In this document: one piece after another, positions 26,858-35,737 of the stretch
Numbering within the stretch: position 1 is the first letter of the stretch
How the letters are laid out: every line of letters starts with the position of its first letter
NCBI RefSeq assembly: GCF_000280055.1
Contig: NZ_ALAB01000019.1
Coordinates: 1-43,112 of the forward strand
From: Alishewanella aestuarii B11
GTDB taxonomy: Bacteria > Pseudomonadota > Gammaproteobacteria > Enterobacterales > Alteromonadaceae
Direction: 5' to 3'
DNA length: 43,112 bases
The notes under the pieces: generated by a model
Told to the model about the DNA's origin: nothing
Seen by the model: the letters and a program-made list of their open reading frames with translations, nothing else
Database searches by the model: none
Made by a program: the position numbers and the translations under genes

Positions 26858-27789
26858 GTATCTTAATTACCGGCCATACCGGTTTTGTTGGCCAAGCGTT
26901 AGTAAAAGTTTTAGCTGAAAACACACTACGACTCGTCGGGCGTCGTCACATAGCGGGGCAGTCAGGACAGTATTTTCAAAAAGAGCTTACTGCTACTGAA
27001 GACTACTCAGACTGCCTGGCCGGCGTTTCGGTCGTCATTCATGCGGCTGCGCGAGTACATGTGATGGATGATACTGCTGCAGACCCGCTGGCAGCATACC
27101 GTGAGGTCAACGTTGCCGGAACTCTTAATCTGGCTCGTCAAGCCGCAGCGTCCGGCGTAAAGCGTTTTATTTTTATTAGTACGATTAAAGTAAATGGTGA
27201 AGCTACGCTCCCAGATCAGCCGTTTACTGCGCGTGATTTAAGCAAAGCAACTGATCCTTACGGGATTTCTAAAGCCGAAGCCGAAGCAACTTTAAAAAAA
27301 TTGTGTTTGGACACCGGAATGGAGCTTGTAGTAATTCGTCCTCCGCTGGTATATGGTCCGGGAGTAAAAGCAAATTTTGCTGCGATGCTACGTTTCGCAA
27401 AAAGGAACTTGCCGCTACCTCTAGGTGCTATTCGTAACCAGCGAAGTATGGTCGCGCTCAGCAATCTGGTCGACCTGATAAAGGTTTGTATTGATCATCC
27501 CAAAGCTGCCAATCAAACATTTTTAGTGAGTGATGACCGTGACCTGTCAACCACCGAGCTGTTACAGCTAATGGTTCGAGCCTATGGAAAAACTCCCAGA
27601 CTTATCCCAGTGCCTATGAGTTGGTTTAATATTATTGGCAAACTAACGGGTAAACAGGCGGTAATTGCCAGACTCTTTGGTAATTTACAAGTTGATATTA
27701 ACGACACCAAAACTACGCTTAATTGGCGTCCACCAGTGTCGGTTGAGGATGGTATTAAAAGTTGTATACCAAAAGAGGATCTATGTTAA
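26854..27789 (+). CDS. UDP-4-keto-6-deoxy-HexNAc reductase/epimerase (WbpV/WbjF/WreQ-like; TTG start)
   Basis: A 311-residue extended SDR with TGHTGFVGQ, AARVHVMDD and catalytic Y136xxxK140 (YGISK). The start appears to be TTG at 26854 overlapping the wbuB stop, with AGAGG at 26843-26847. Proteins of this type beside a WbpM-like dehydratase and an initiating transferase reduce UDP-4-keto-6-deoxy-GlcNAc to UDP-D-QuiNAc (as WreQ does in Rhizobium etli) or UDP-D-FucNAc. It overlaps the next gene by a few bases. Confidence 0.78.
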   Translation: MSILITGHTGFVGQALVKVLAENTLRLVGRRHIAGQSGQYFQKELTATEDYSDCLAGVSVVIHAAARVHVMDDTAADPLAAYREVNVAGTLNLARQAAASGVKRFIFISTIKVNGEATLPDQPFTARDLSKATDPYGISKAEAEATLKKLCLDTGMELVVIRPPLVYGPGVKANFAAMLRFAKRNLPLPLGAIRNQRSMVALSNLVDLIKVCIDHPKAANQTFLVSDDRDLSTTELLQLMVRAYGKTPRLIPVPMSWFNIIGKLTGKQAVIARLFGNLQVDINDTKTTLNWRPPVSVEDGIKSCIPKEDLC

Positions 27790-28337
27790 TTCGGCTGTTG
27801 GACATTTTATTTGCACTCTGTGGGTTAGTGTTTGGTTTTCCGGTTCTGGTTATTCTGACGATTATAGGCCTGTTTGACACCGGCTCACCAATATTCCGGC
27901 AGGTTCGGGTTGGCCGTTATAAAAAGCCTTTCACACTGGTTAAGTTTAGAACTATGCGAAAAGACACGGCATCTGTTGCCAGTCATTTAGCCAGTGCCAG
28001 CGCTATTACGCCTTTTGGTGGTTTTTTGCGGAAGACGAAGCTGGACGAGCTACCACAGTTATGGAATGTGCTATGGGGCGATATGAGCTTAGTTGGTCCT
28101 CGTCCTGGGCTTTTTAATCAAGAAGAGTTAACAGCTGCACGTGATAAGCTCGGTATTTACAATGCACGCCCGGGTATTACGGGCTTGGCGCAGGTCAATG
28201 AAATCGATATGTCTACGCCAGAACTGCTGGCTGAAACTGATGCCAAAATGCTGCAAAACCTGACATTGGCAGACTACTTTAAATATATTTTTATGACTGT
28301 AGCCGGTAAAGGGAGTGGCGATAGGGTAAAAAAATAG
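27783..28337 (+). CDS. Initiating sugar-phosphate transferase, monotopic PglC/WcaJ fold (WreU-like)
   Basis: The start at 27783 ([20 protein letters not shown]), after AGAGGA at 27774-27779, yields 184 residues. It has one N-terminal membrane helix, KFRTM at 54-58, the catalytic Asp88-Glu89 pair in [23 protein letters not shown], and [13 protein letters not shown]. It is the short PglC-type catalytic core without the WcaJ N-terminal extension. It should transfer a phospho-sugar, probably QuiNAc or FucNAc made by its neighbour, to undecaprenyl phosphate, starting each repeat unit. No WecA/WbpL-type polytopic initiator is present. Confidence 0.88.
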   Translation: MLIRLLDILFALCGLVFGFPVLVILTIIGLFDTGSPIFRQVRVGRYKKPFTLVKFRTMRKDTASVASHLASASAITPFGGFLRKTKLDELPQLWNVLWGDMSLVGPRPGLFNQEELTAARDKLGIYNARPGITGLAQVNEIDMSTPELLAETDAKMLQNLTLADYFKYIFMTVAGKGSGDRVKK

Positions 28338-28379
28338 TAAACTCTATGCTGTGGATCTAATGCTGCAAAAAGGGAGTTT

Positions 28380-29783
28380 ATGCAGAGTAGCTTTGAGCAG
28401 CCGGTAATATTGCACCACGGCGCCGTTGACGGTGTTACCGGCTCTTGTCATGAATATCAATTAGCTCCTGGTTATGCAGTGCTAATTGATTGTGGCCTAT
28501 TTCAGGGAGACGAGCAGGGCAATGGTAGCAAGGCCAACCTTGCTATCAATTTTCCGCTTAACCATATTCAGGCACTTATCGTTACTCATGTCCATATTGA
28601 TCATGTAGGACGAATTCCTTATTTGCTGGCCGCCGGTTTTACCGGCCCAATTTTTTGCTCTGAAGCCTCAGCTCATCTGTTACCTTTAGTGTTGGAAGAT
28701 GCCCTTAAAGTTGGTGTAACGCGCGACGAGCAGCTGATTCACGGCTTTTTACGTACCATTGCCCACCAGATTGTGCCCTGTAAGTTTAACGCCTGGCTTG
28801 AATTACCGCCCTTTAACGGTACTAACGCGCACTTCCGGCTACAAAAGGCCGGCCATATCCTTGGTTCAGCCTATGTTGAAATTAAACATTTGCTCAATGC
28901 AAAGCCCTTTATTACGGTGTTTTCTGGTGATTTAGGCGCGCCTTACTCTCCGTTGTTACCTGCCCCTAAACCACCTTACGCAGCTGATATTGTTGTTATT
29001 GAAAGCACTTATGGCGATAAACTGCATGAAAACCGGCGCAGTCGAATTAAGCGCTTAGAGCAGGTGTTGCTGCACTCATTACAGGACAACGGCACCGTGT
29101 TATTCCCGGCCTTTAGTATTGGCCGCACTCAGGAACTGCTCTACGAGCTTGAAACCTTAATCCATCGCCTGCGCAATAAAAAAATCCATCAGCATTTGCG
29201 CTGGCAAGAGTTAACAGTCATTGTAGATTCACCTTTAGCGGCTAAATTTAATGTTGCTTATCAGCAGTTGGCTGCCTGTTGGGATAACGAAGCTAAAAAG
29301 CGTTTACTGCAGGGGCGGCATCCGCTTAGCTTTGCGCAGTTACATACGATCGATAGCCATTCACAGCATCTTGCCGCGGTAAATTTGCTGGCCAGCACCC
29401 GCAAACCGGCTATTGTTATTGCTGCTAGCGGTATGTGTGAGGGGGGCAGGGTAGTGAATTATTTAAAAGCGATGCTGGGCGATCCTGTGCACCAGGTGGT
29501 TTTTGTCGGTTATCAGGCGCGGGGTACACTTGGTGCGGCGATCCAGCAATATGGTCCGCAACAAGGTTATGTTACTATTGACGGCCAGCGTATTGATATT
29601 AAGGCAGAAGTGTTAACATTAAGCGGTTATTCTGCCCATGCCGATCAGCAGGGTTTAGTTAATTTTATAAAAGGCATGCGGCGACGGCCAAAACAAGTGC
29701 GAATTGTACACGGCGATCTGCCAGCAAAGCAGGCATTACAGGCCGCGTTAGTTAAATATGCTAACCAGGTTGTAATTGCCTGA
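28380..29783 (+). CDS. Beta-CASP metallo-beta-lactamase RNase-like protein
   Basis: A 467-residue protein with the zinc motif HVHIDH (70-75), GHILGSAYVEI, FSGDLGAPYSP and the beta-CASP features ESTYGDKLH, FPAFSIGRTQELLYEL, AASGMCEGGRVVNYLKAML, GYSAHADQQGL and C-terminal VHGD. This architecture belongs to RNA-processing exo/endonucleases (CPSF73/RNase J relatives), not sugar enzymes. AGGGAG precedes the ATG at 28380. It sits in the operon between the initiating transferase and ugd. Similar genes occur in some gammaproteobacterial polysaccharide loci, to my recollection; a role in leader or operon mRNA turnover is speculation. Confidence 0.85.
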   Translation: MQSSFEQPVILHHGAVDGVTGSCHEYQLAPGYAVLIDCGLFQGDEQGNGSKANLAINFPLNHIQALIVTHVHIDHVGRIPYLLAAGFTGPIFCSEASAHLLPLVLEDALKVGVTRDEQLIHGFLRTIAHQIVPCKFNAWLELPPFNGTNAHFRLQKAGHILGSAYVEIKHLLNAKPFITVFSGDLGAPYSPLLPAPKPPYAADIVVIESTYGDKLHENRRSRIKRLEQVLLHSLQDNGTVLFPAFSIGRTQELLYELETLIHRLRNKKIHQHLRWQELTVIVDSPLAAKFNVAYQQLAACWDNEAKKRLLQGRHPLSFAQLHTIDSHSQHLAAVNLLASTRKPAIVIAASGMCEGGRVVNYLKAMLGDPVHQVVFVGYQARGTLGAAIQQYGPQQGYVTIDGQRIDIKAEVLTLSGYSAHADQQGLVNFIKGMRRRPKQVRIVHGDLPAKQALQAALVKYANQVVIA

Positions 29784-29802
29784 TGTTGAGTAAAGGGATG
29801 AT

Positions 29803-31146
29803 ATGAAAGTCACAGTTTTTGGTATTGGTTATGTCGGCCTGGTGCAGGCCGCGGTATTAGCTGAGGTTGGCCATCAGGTTCTCTGTGTCGACGTAAATGC
29901 CGAGCGGGTAGAAAACCTTAAAAAAGGTATTATCCCGATTTATGAACCTGGCTTAACACCGCTGGTAGAAAAGCACTTTGCCAGTGGTTATCTCAATTTT
30001 ACTACCGACGCTCAGGCTGGTGTGCTGCATGGCGACGTGCAATTTATCGCCGTGGGCACGCCACCCGATGAAGATGGCTCTGCCGATTTACAGTATGTGT
30101 TGGCGGTGGCAAAAACTATCGCTACTTATATGCAGTCACCTAAGGTGGTTATCGATAAATCTACGGTACCCGTTGGTACCGCAGATAAAGTTAAGGCCGC
30201 TATTGCTTCGGTACTGGCAGAGCGTGGCCAACAGCTTGATTTCGATGTGGTATCAAACCCCGAGTTTTTGAAAGAGGGCGCCGCCGTTAATGACTGTATG
30301 CGACCCGATCGCATTATTGTTGGTACCTACGACGAGCGTCCTAAAGATCTGATGCGTGAGCTGTATGAGCCCTTTAACCGTAATCATGACAAAATGATTT
30401 TTATGGATGTGCGCTCTGCTGAGCTCACTAAGTATGCGGCTAACTGTATGCTTGCTACTAAAATTTCATTTATGAATGAAATGGCCAATTTAGCAGAACT
30501 TTTGGGTGCTGATATCGAAGCAGTGCGCAAAGGTATTGGCTCTGATCCCCGTATTGGTTACCACTTTATATATCCCGGCTGTGGCTATGGTGGCTCTTGT
30601 TTCCCTAAAGATGTGCAGGCCTTGATTCGCTCGTCAGAGCAAATGGGCTATAGCCCTAAGGTGCTGCAAGCTGTTGAGGCGGTCAACAATAAGCAAAAAT
30701 ATAAGCTGCCTGAGCTGATTAAACAGCACTTTGATACTGAGCTGGCAGGCAAAACTATTGCGCTGTGGGGCTTAAGTTTTAAACCCAACACCGATGATAT
30801 GCGTGAAGCCAGTAGCCGGGTATTAATGGAGCAGTTATGGGCTGCCGGGGTAAAAGTGCAAGCTTATGATCCTGAAGCGATGGAAGAAACCCAGCGCATT
30901 TATGGTGTGCGTGATGACTTAACCCTGGTGGGGACCAAAGAGGCGGCCTTAAAAGGTGCTGATGCCTTGGTTATTTGTACCGAGTGGCAACAGTTCCGCG
31001 CGCCTGATTTTGATTTAATCAAATCGCAGTTACGCCAGGCTGTGATTTTTGATGGCCGTAACTTGTACGATCCGCGCCGCTTAGCCCAGCGAGGCTTTAT
31101 CTATTATGCCATTGGCCGTGGTGAAACCGTGCGCAAACCAAGCTGA
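29803..31146 (+). CDS. ugd: UDP-glucose 6-dehydrogenase
   Basis: A 447-residue UDP-glucose/GDP-mannose dehydrogenase: N-terminal [29 protein letters not shown], catalytic Cys266 in [13 protein letters not shown], and C-terminal [24 protein letters not shown] is the UDP-glucose form (compare GGHCIAVDP of the wecC gene at 7775). It oxidises UDP-glucose to UDP-GlcA, which the next gene can turn into UDP-GalA. Follows the metallo-beta-lactamase gene by 19 bases. Confidence 0.94.
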   Translation: MKVTVFGIGYVGLVQAAVLAEVGHQVLCVDVNAERVENLKKGIIPIYEPGLTPLVEKHFASGYLNFTTDAQAGVLHGDVQFIAVGTPPDEDGSADLQYVLAVAKTIATYMQSPKVVIDKSTVPVGTADKVKAAIASVLAERGQQLDFDVVSNPEFLKEGAAVNDCMRPDRIIVGTYDERPKDLMRELYEPFNRNHDKMIFMDVRSAELTKYAANCMLATKISFMNEMANLAELLGADIEAVRKGIGSDPRIGYHFIYPGCGYGGSCFPKDVQALIRSSEQMGYSPKVLQAVEAVNNKQKYKLPELIKQHFDTELAGKTIALWGLSFKPNTDDMREASSRVLMEQLWAAGVKVQAYDPEAMEETQRIYGVRDDLTLVGTKEAALKGADALVICTEWQQFRAPDFDLIKSQLRQAVIFDGRNLYDPRRLAQRGFIYYAIGRGETVRKPS

Positions 31147-31156
31147 TGGAGCGAGT

Positions 31157-32161
31157 ATGAAATTTCTGGTTACCGGCGCCGCAGGCTTTATTGGTTTTTA
31201 TGTGTGTCAGCGTTTGTTACAGCAAGGGCACCAGGTGGTGGGCCTGGATAATCTCAATGCCTATTACCCGGTACAGCTAAAACGTGATCGTCTGGCACAG
31301 CTGCTAGCGCAACCTGGCTTTCGGTTTGAACAGCTTGATTTAGCGGATCGCGCCGGTATTGCCAATCTTTTTGCCAAAGAAGGCTTTCAGCGGGTTATTC
31401 ACCTTGGCGCTCAGGCGGGCGTACGATACTCACTGCAAAATCCGATGGCCTATGCTGATAGTAACCTTACCGGTACCCTTACCATTCTGGAGGGCTGCCG
31501 CCAGCACCGGGTTGAGCACCTGGTTTATGCTTCATCCAGCTCCGTCTATGGCATGAATAGCAAAATGCCATTTAGTACGCACGACAGAGTGGACCATCCG
31601 GTATCACTCTATGCGGCTACCAAAAAAGCTAACGAATTAATGGCCCATTCATATAGCCATTTGTATGGTATTCCCACTACGGGGTTAAGGTTCTTTACTG
31701 TTTACGGGCCCTGGGGCCGGCCAGATATGGCACCGTTTTTATTTACTAAGGCCATTTTAGCCGGTGAGCCTATCAAAGTATTTAACCATGGCGAGATGTT
31801 GCGTGACTTTACCTATATTGATGACATAGTTGAAGGTGTAGTGCGCATCCAGCAGCTGCCTCCCAAGCCAACGCCGGGCTGGGATGGCAGCGACGCCAGT
31901 CGCAGCTTCGCGCCGTATAAAATTTTTAATATTGGTAATAATCAGCCGGTAAAACTGATGACCTTTATCGAAGCCATTGAGCAAGCTACCGGTAAAATGG
32001 CCGTAAAAGAATATTTGCCGATGCAGGCTGGTGATGTGCCGGCGACCTTTGCGGATATTGATGACTTACAGGCAGCGGTAGGTTTTAAACCATCTACACC
32101 TATTACACTGGGTATGCAGCGCTTTGTAGACTGGTACCGCAGCTATTACAATGTTGAGTAG
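31157..32161 (+). CDS. UDP-glucuronate 4-epimerase
   Basis: The start at 31157 (MKFLVTGAAGFIGFYVCQRL) has GGAGCGAG just upstream; the longer frame from 31106 runs inside ugd. A 334-residue extended SDR with HLGAQAGVRYSLQNP, SSSSVYGMNSKMPF and Y152xxxK156 (YAATK); GLRFFTVYGPWGRPDMA is characteristic of UDP-GlcA 4-epimerases. It converts UDP-GlcA to UDP-GalA. Position directly after ugd supports the substrate. Confidence 0.92.
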   Translation: MKFLVTGAAGFIGFYVCQRLLQQGHQVVGLDNLNAYYPVQLKRDRLAQLLAQPGFRFEQLDLADRAGIANLFAKEGFQRVIHLGAQAGVRYSLQNPMAYADSNLTGTLTILEGCRQHRVEHLVYASSSSVYGMNSKMPFSTHDRVDHPVSLYAATKKANELMAHSYSHLYGIPTTGLRFFTVYGPWGRPDMAPFLFTKAILAGEPIKVFNHGEMLRDFTYIDDIVEGVVRIQQLPPKPTPGWDGSDASRSFAPYKIFNIGNNQPVKLMTFIEAIEQATGKMAVKEYLPMQAGDVPATFADIDDLQAAVGFKPSTPITLGMQRFVDWYRSYYNVE

Positions 32162-32211
32162 TTAGCAAAATGGTAAACACACTACTAAAAATAAAATGGA
32201 AATTGGAATAA

Positions 32212-33120
32212 ATGCAAACAAATATTGTGCGTAAAGCAGTGATCCCTGTTGCCGGCCTCGGTACCCGGATGTTACCGGCAACTAAAGCTATTCCTAAAGA
32301 AATGCTACCAGTAGTGGATAAACCGCTTATTCAGTATGTAGTACAGGAGTGTATTGCTGCGGGTATTAAAGAGATTGTGTTGGTTACACATTCATCCAAG
32401 AACAGTATAGAAAACCATTTTGATAAAAGTTTTGAGCTGGAATCGATGCTGGAAAAACGCGTCAAACGCCAGCTGTTAGATGAAGTACAAAATATCTGCC
32501 CAAAAGACGTAACTATTATGCATGTTAGGCAAGGCGAAGCTAAGGGACTAGGGCATGCCGTGCTGTGCGCACTACCTCTAGTTGGCGATGCGCCCTTTGC
32601 GGTGCTGTTGCCTGACGTTATTGTCGATAGTTACGACTGTGATTTAACGCATGACAACCTGGCAGAGATGGTTGAGCTTTTTACGCAATCGCAGGTTAGC
32701 CAGGTGATGGTAGAGCCGGTGCCGAGGCAGAATGTTAGCAGTTATGGTATTGCTGATGTTGCCGGTGTTGAATTATCGGCTGGCGAGTCAGTAAAAATAA
32801 CCGAAATTGTTGAAAAGCCAAGCGTAGAACAGTCGCCGTCAAACCTCGCAGTAGTCGGACGTTATGTGTTTAGTAAGGATATCTGGCCTTGCCTTAAGCG
32901 TACACCTATTGGTGCCGGTGACGAAATTCAACTAACAGACGCTATAGCGATGTTACTTGAGCAGCAGCAAGTCAACGCTTATCAAATTAAAGGCCGCAGC
33001 CATGATTGCGGTAATAAGCTTGGCTATATGCAAGCCTTTGTTGAGTTTGGCTTACGGGATAAATATCTTGGTCCTGACTTTCAGAAATGGTTACAGCAGT
33101 TGTTGCAGGGTAACCGTTAA
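32212..33120 (+). CDS. galU: UTP-glucose-1-phosphate uridylyltransferase
   Basis: A 302-residue enzyme beginning with [20 protein letters not shown] and [20 protein letters not shown], the GalU signature, followed by [22 protein letters not shown] and [22 protein letters not shown]. It makes UDP-glucose from glucose-1-phosphate and UTP, feeding ugd two genes upstream. A 50-base AT-rich gap precedes it. Confidence 0.95.
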   Translation: MQTNIVRKAVIPVAGLGTRMLPATKAIPKEMLPVVDKPLIQYVVQECIAAGIKEIVLVTHSSKNSIENHFDKSFELESMLEKRVKRQLLDEVQNICPKDVTIMHVRQGEAKGLGHAVLCALPLVGDAPFAVLLPDVIVDSYDCDLTHDNLAEMVELFTQSQVSQVMVEPVPRQNVSSYGIADVAGVELSAGESVKITEIVEKPSVEQSPSNLAVVGRYVFSKDIWPCLKRTPIGAGDEIQLTDAIAMLLEQQQVNAYQIKGRSHDCGNKLGYMQAFVEFGLRDKYLGPDFQKWLQQLLQGNR

Positions 33121-33145
33121 TAACTACTGGTTTTAGTGCTATACT
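33117..33145 (+). promoter_or_regulatory. Candidate internal sigma70 promoter before the WbpM-like gene
   Basis: TTAATA (33117-33122) and TATACT (33140-33145) are spaced 17 bp apart in the 84-bp gap after galU. Both partly match -35 and -10 consensus. It would give an internal start for the dehydratase gene. Pattern only. Confidence 0.3.
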
Positions 33146-33204
33146 TGAGCCAATTTTTGCTGTTTAAGTGCCGGTTACTGAAGCCGGCATAATGGAGTTA
33201 AAAC

Positions 33205-35190
33205 ATGCTTGCATGGTTGCTGGCGCTGCCTCGCTCGGCTAAGCGCATGATTTCAGTGGCAATAGATACCGTATTTTTATCGCTTTCTATTTATCTGGCC
33301 TTTGTACTTACCCAGAATGGTAATGCTCGCCAGCTATCTGATATTACACTGGCGTTTATTATTACTCTGCCGCTTACCTTGCTTATTTTTACCAAGCTTG
33401 GCTTATACCGTGCGGTAATTCGGTATGTTGGCCAGCACGCGCTGGGCGCGGTGTTATTTGGTATTTTAGGTAGTGCCGCCTTATTGGCTGCATTGTTTAT
33501 GTTTTTTGACGTTGAGCAGCGTACCAATCTGGTTATTGTTTATGCATTAATAGCCTTGGTTACCTCAGGCGGTGTTCGTTTATTAGCCAGAATGCTGCTA
33601 GAGCAGCGCAATAACGGCCATAAAACCCGGGTGCTGATCTATGGTGCCGGCTCTTCGGGGCGGCAGTTAGCCCAAGCCTTAATGAATGGTGACCAATACC
33701 ATCCAGTGGCCTTTGTTGACGATGACAACACGCTACAACGTTCAACTATTCTCGGTATCCCGGTAGGTAGCCCGAATAATATTCCCGGTTTAATTAAGCA
33801 AAAAAATATTGGCCGTATTCTGTTGGCGATGCCGTCAGCCAGTCGCGGCCGGCGTCGCGAGGTATTAGATAAGCTCGAGGCTTTGCCACTGCCAGTATTA
33901 TCAATACCGGGTATGAGTGATTTAGTGAACGGCAGTATGCGTATTGATGAGCTGCAGGATGTTAAAATTGAAGACCTATTGGGGCGCGACCCGGTAGCAC
34001 CGAAGAAAAAACTATTGCATGCCAATATTAAAGGTAAGGTGGTCATGGTTACCGGTGCCGGCGGCTCTATTGGCTCTGAACTATGCCGACAAATTATTCG
34101 CTGTGAACCGCTAACGCTGGTGCTATTTGAACTGTCTGAATATGCTCTTTATGCTATCGAGCAGGAGCTTAAAGCCTTAATTTGTAATGAATGTCTTGAG
34201 ATCAACCTGGTGCCGGTAATGGGCACTGTGCAGCGGCAAAGCCGGCTTGAAAGCGTGATGCGCGCCTTTGGTGTGCATACTGTTTATCATGCCGCAGCCT
34301 ATAAGCATGTGCCTTTGGTGGAATATAACGTTGTTGAAGGTGTACGCAATAATGTGTTCGGTACCTGGTATGCCGCTGAGGCCGCAATCAAAGCCGGGGT
34401 AGAAACCTTTGTCCTTATCTCTACCGATAAAGCTGTGCGGCCAACCAATGTAATGGGCGCCTCTAAAAGGCTGGCAGAGCTGGTGTTACAGGCGTTGGCA
34501 CAGTACCAAACTAAAACCCGTTTTTGTATGGTGCGCTTTGGTAATGTATTGGGTTCATCTGGTTCAGTGGTGCCACTGTTCCGGGAACAAATTCGAAAGG
34601 GCGGCCCCGTTACCGTTACCCATAAAGATATTATCCGCTATTTTATGACCATTCCGGAAGCCGCTCAGCTGGTGCTGCAAGCTGGTGCTATGGGTAAGGG
34701 CGGTGATGTATTTGTATTAGATATGGGCGAGCCGGTTCGTATTGCCGAGTTGGCCCGCCGCATGATCCACCTAATGGGCCTGGAAGTGCGGGACGAAGAG
34801 CACCCACACGGCGATATTGAAATTAAATATACCGGCTTGCGTCCCGGCGAAAAGCTGTATGAAGAATTATTAATTGGCAACAATGTGCGCAAAACCGAAC
34901 ATAGCCGTATTATGGCAGCAGATGAAGTATGCCTGAGCTGGCCTGAGATGGAGCATTTGTTGGCTCGATTAGATACCGCCTGTAATCGCTTTGCCGTGGA
35001 AGATATTATTGCACTGATTCGCAGTGCGCCTACCGAGTTTAATTACAGTAACGCCACCAGTGATCTGGTTGTAAATGCGGCTTGTCCGGTGGATACCCGC
35101 AAGCAATTAGAGGTTTTAGCTGCTGCCGATACTTCCAGACCGCTTGTAACTGTTCTTAAACAAACGGAGGGTAAACAACAAATTGCTTAG
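33205..35190 (+). CDS. wbpM: Membrane-bound UDP-GlcNAc 4,6-dehydratase, WbpM/WreV family
   Basis: A 661-residue protein with four N-terminal membrane helices (about residues 1-125), a first Rossmann-like domain (VLIYGAGSSGRQLAQAL), and a C-terminal SDR catalytic domain (VTGAGGSIGSELCRQI). The active site has the S-M-K triad typical of this family: STDKAVRPTN, then Met417-GAS-Lys421. It converts UDP-GlcNAc to UDP-4-keto-6-deoxy-GlcNAc, substrate of the reductase at 26854. Last biosynthetic gene of the locus, the usual wbpM position. The final 30 or so residues are unconserved-looking. Confidence 0.92.
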   Translation: MLAWLLALPRSAKRMISVAIDTVFLSLSIYLAFVLTQNGNARQLSDITLAFIITLPLTLLIFTKLGLYRAVIRYVGQHALGAVLFGILGSAALLAALFMFFDVEQRTNLVIVYALIALVTSGGVRLLARMLLEQRNNGHKTRVLIYGAGSSGRQLAQALMNGDQYHPVAFVDDDNTLQRSTILGIPVGSPNNIPGLIKQKNIGRILLAMPSASRGRRREVLDKLEALPLPVLSIPGMSDLVNGSMRIDELQDVKIEDLLGRDPVAPKKKLLHANIKGKVVMVTGAGGSIGSELCRQIIRCEPLTLVLFELSEYALYAIEQELKALICNECLEINLVPVMGTVQRQSRLESVMRAFGVHTVYHAAAYKHVPLVEYNVVEGVRNNVFGTWYAAEAAIKAGVETFVLISTDKAVRPTNVMGASKRLAELVLQALAQYQTKTRFCMVRFGNVLGSSGSVVPLFREQIRKGGPVTVTHKDIIRYFMTIPEAAQLVLQAGAMGKGGDVFVLDMGEPVRIAELARRMIHLMGLEVRDEEHPHGDIEIKYTGLRPGEKLYEELLIGNNVRKTEHSRIMAADEVCLSWPEMEHLLARLDTACNRFAVEDIIALIRSAPTEFNYSNATSDLVVNAACPVDTRKQLEVLAAADTSRPLVTVLKQTEGKQQIA

Positions 35191-35276
35191 TTTTCAATTT
35201 AGGCATTGTATAAACTTTAAACTTGGTTTAAGCTGCTACGTAATCGGAATTCGGTTTAACCATTGAGGGATATTTT

Positions 35277-35660
35277 ATGAAAAAAACTTTAGTAGCAATC
35301 TCTGCTGCTCTGGCTTTAGCCAGTGTTGGTGCTGTTGCTCAATCATCTGATAATGCCGGTGGCACTGCTGCTTCTGGTGCTACTGTTGGCGGTGTGGCAG
35401 TTGGTACTATTGTAGCTGGTGCTGTTGCTGCGGGTGTATTAGCAGCTATCGTTTCTAATAGCTCAGGCGTTACATTGCCACCAGTGCCACCAACGCCACA
35501 ACCACAACCAAGCTGTAATGGTTCAGACCCATTAGTTGGTGGTGCTTGTGTTGGTACTACTGTTACTAATACCGTTACGTTAACAGGTACTGGTACTGCT
35601 ACAGGTACAACCACTGCGACAGCTACTACTACTTTTACTTACGCACCAACACTGCGTTAA
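35277..35660 (+). CDS. Small Thr/Gly/Ala-rich exported protein, GfcA/YjbE-like
   Basis: 127 residues: signal peptide MKKTLVAISAALALASVGAVAQ, a Gly/Ala/Val-rich hydrophobic stretch (about 34-60), a Pro-rich segment (PPVPPTPQPQP), two Cys (in PSCNGSD and GACVGTT), and a Thr-rich tail. Composition and place immediately before gfcBCD match the short Thr-rich GfcA and YjbE proteins of E. coli group 4 capsule and yjbEFGH operons, whose molecular role is unknown. The call rests on composition and synteny, not sequence identity. GAGGGA precedes the ATG; an intrinsic terminator follows. Confidence 0.7.
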   Translation: MKKTLVAISAALALASVGAVAQSSDNAGGTAASGATVGGVAVGTIVAGAVAAGVLAAIVSNSSGVTLPPVPPTPQPQPSCNGSDPLVGGACVGTTVTNTVTLTGTGTATGTTTATATTTFTYAPTLR

Positions 35661-35674
35661 TAGTTGTGTCGTTT

Positions 35675-35701
35675 AAAAAGCCGCCTTTAGGCGGCTTTTT
35701 T
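35675..35701 (+). terminator. Intrinsic terminator between gfcA-like and gfcB
   Basis: AAAAAGCCGCC-TTTA-GGCGGCTTTTT forms an 11-bp stem with a 4-base loop and a T-run, a textbook Rho-independent terminator (its A/T flanks make it potentially bidirectional). Only 36 bases separate it from the gfcB start, leaving little room for a promoter, so gfcBCD probably depends on read-through. Confidence 0.92.
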
Positions 35702-35737
35702 ATTCAATAATTTCTTAAGTTGCCAGGATAGCAAACA

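Noticed and set aside
28348..28358. TGCTGTGGAT before the metallo-beta-lactamase gene looks like part of the DnaA-box repeat
   Set aside because: Only about ten bases match, the box is not complete and no GGTACC palindrome is near; likely chance.
33165..33192. GCCGG...CCGGC hairpin as a terminator after galU
   Set aside because: Five-base stem with a 9-base loop and no T-run; not convincing.
35339..35614. Minus-strand 91-residue Val/Pro-rich frame
   Set aside because: It is the shadow of the Thr/Gly-rich gfcA-like gene; low-complexity codons leave the opposite strand open.
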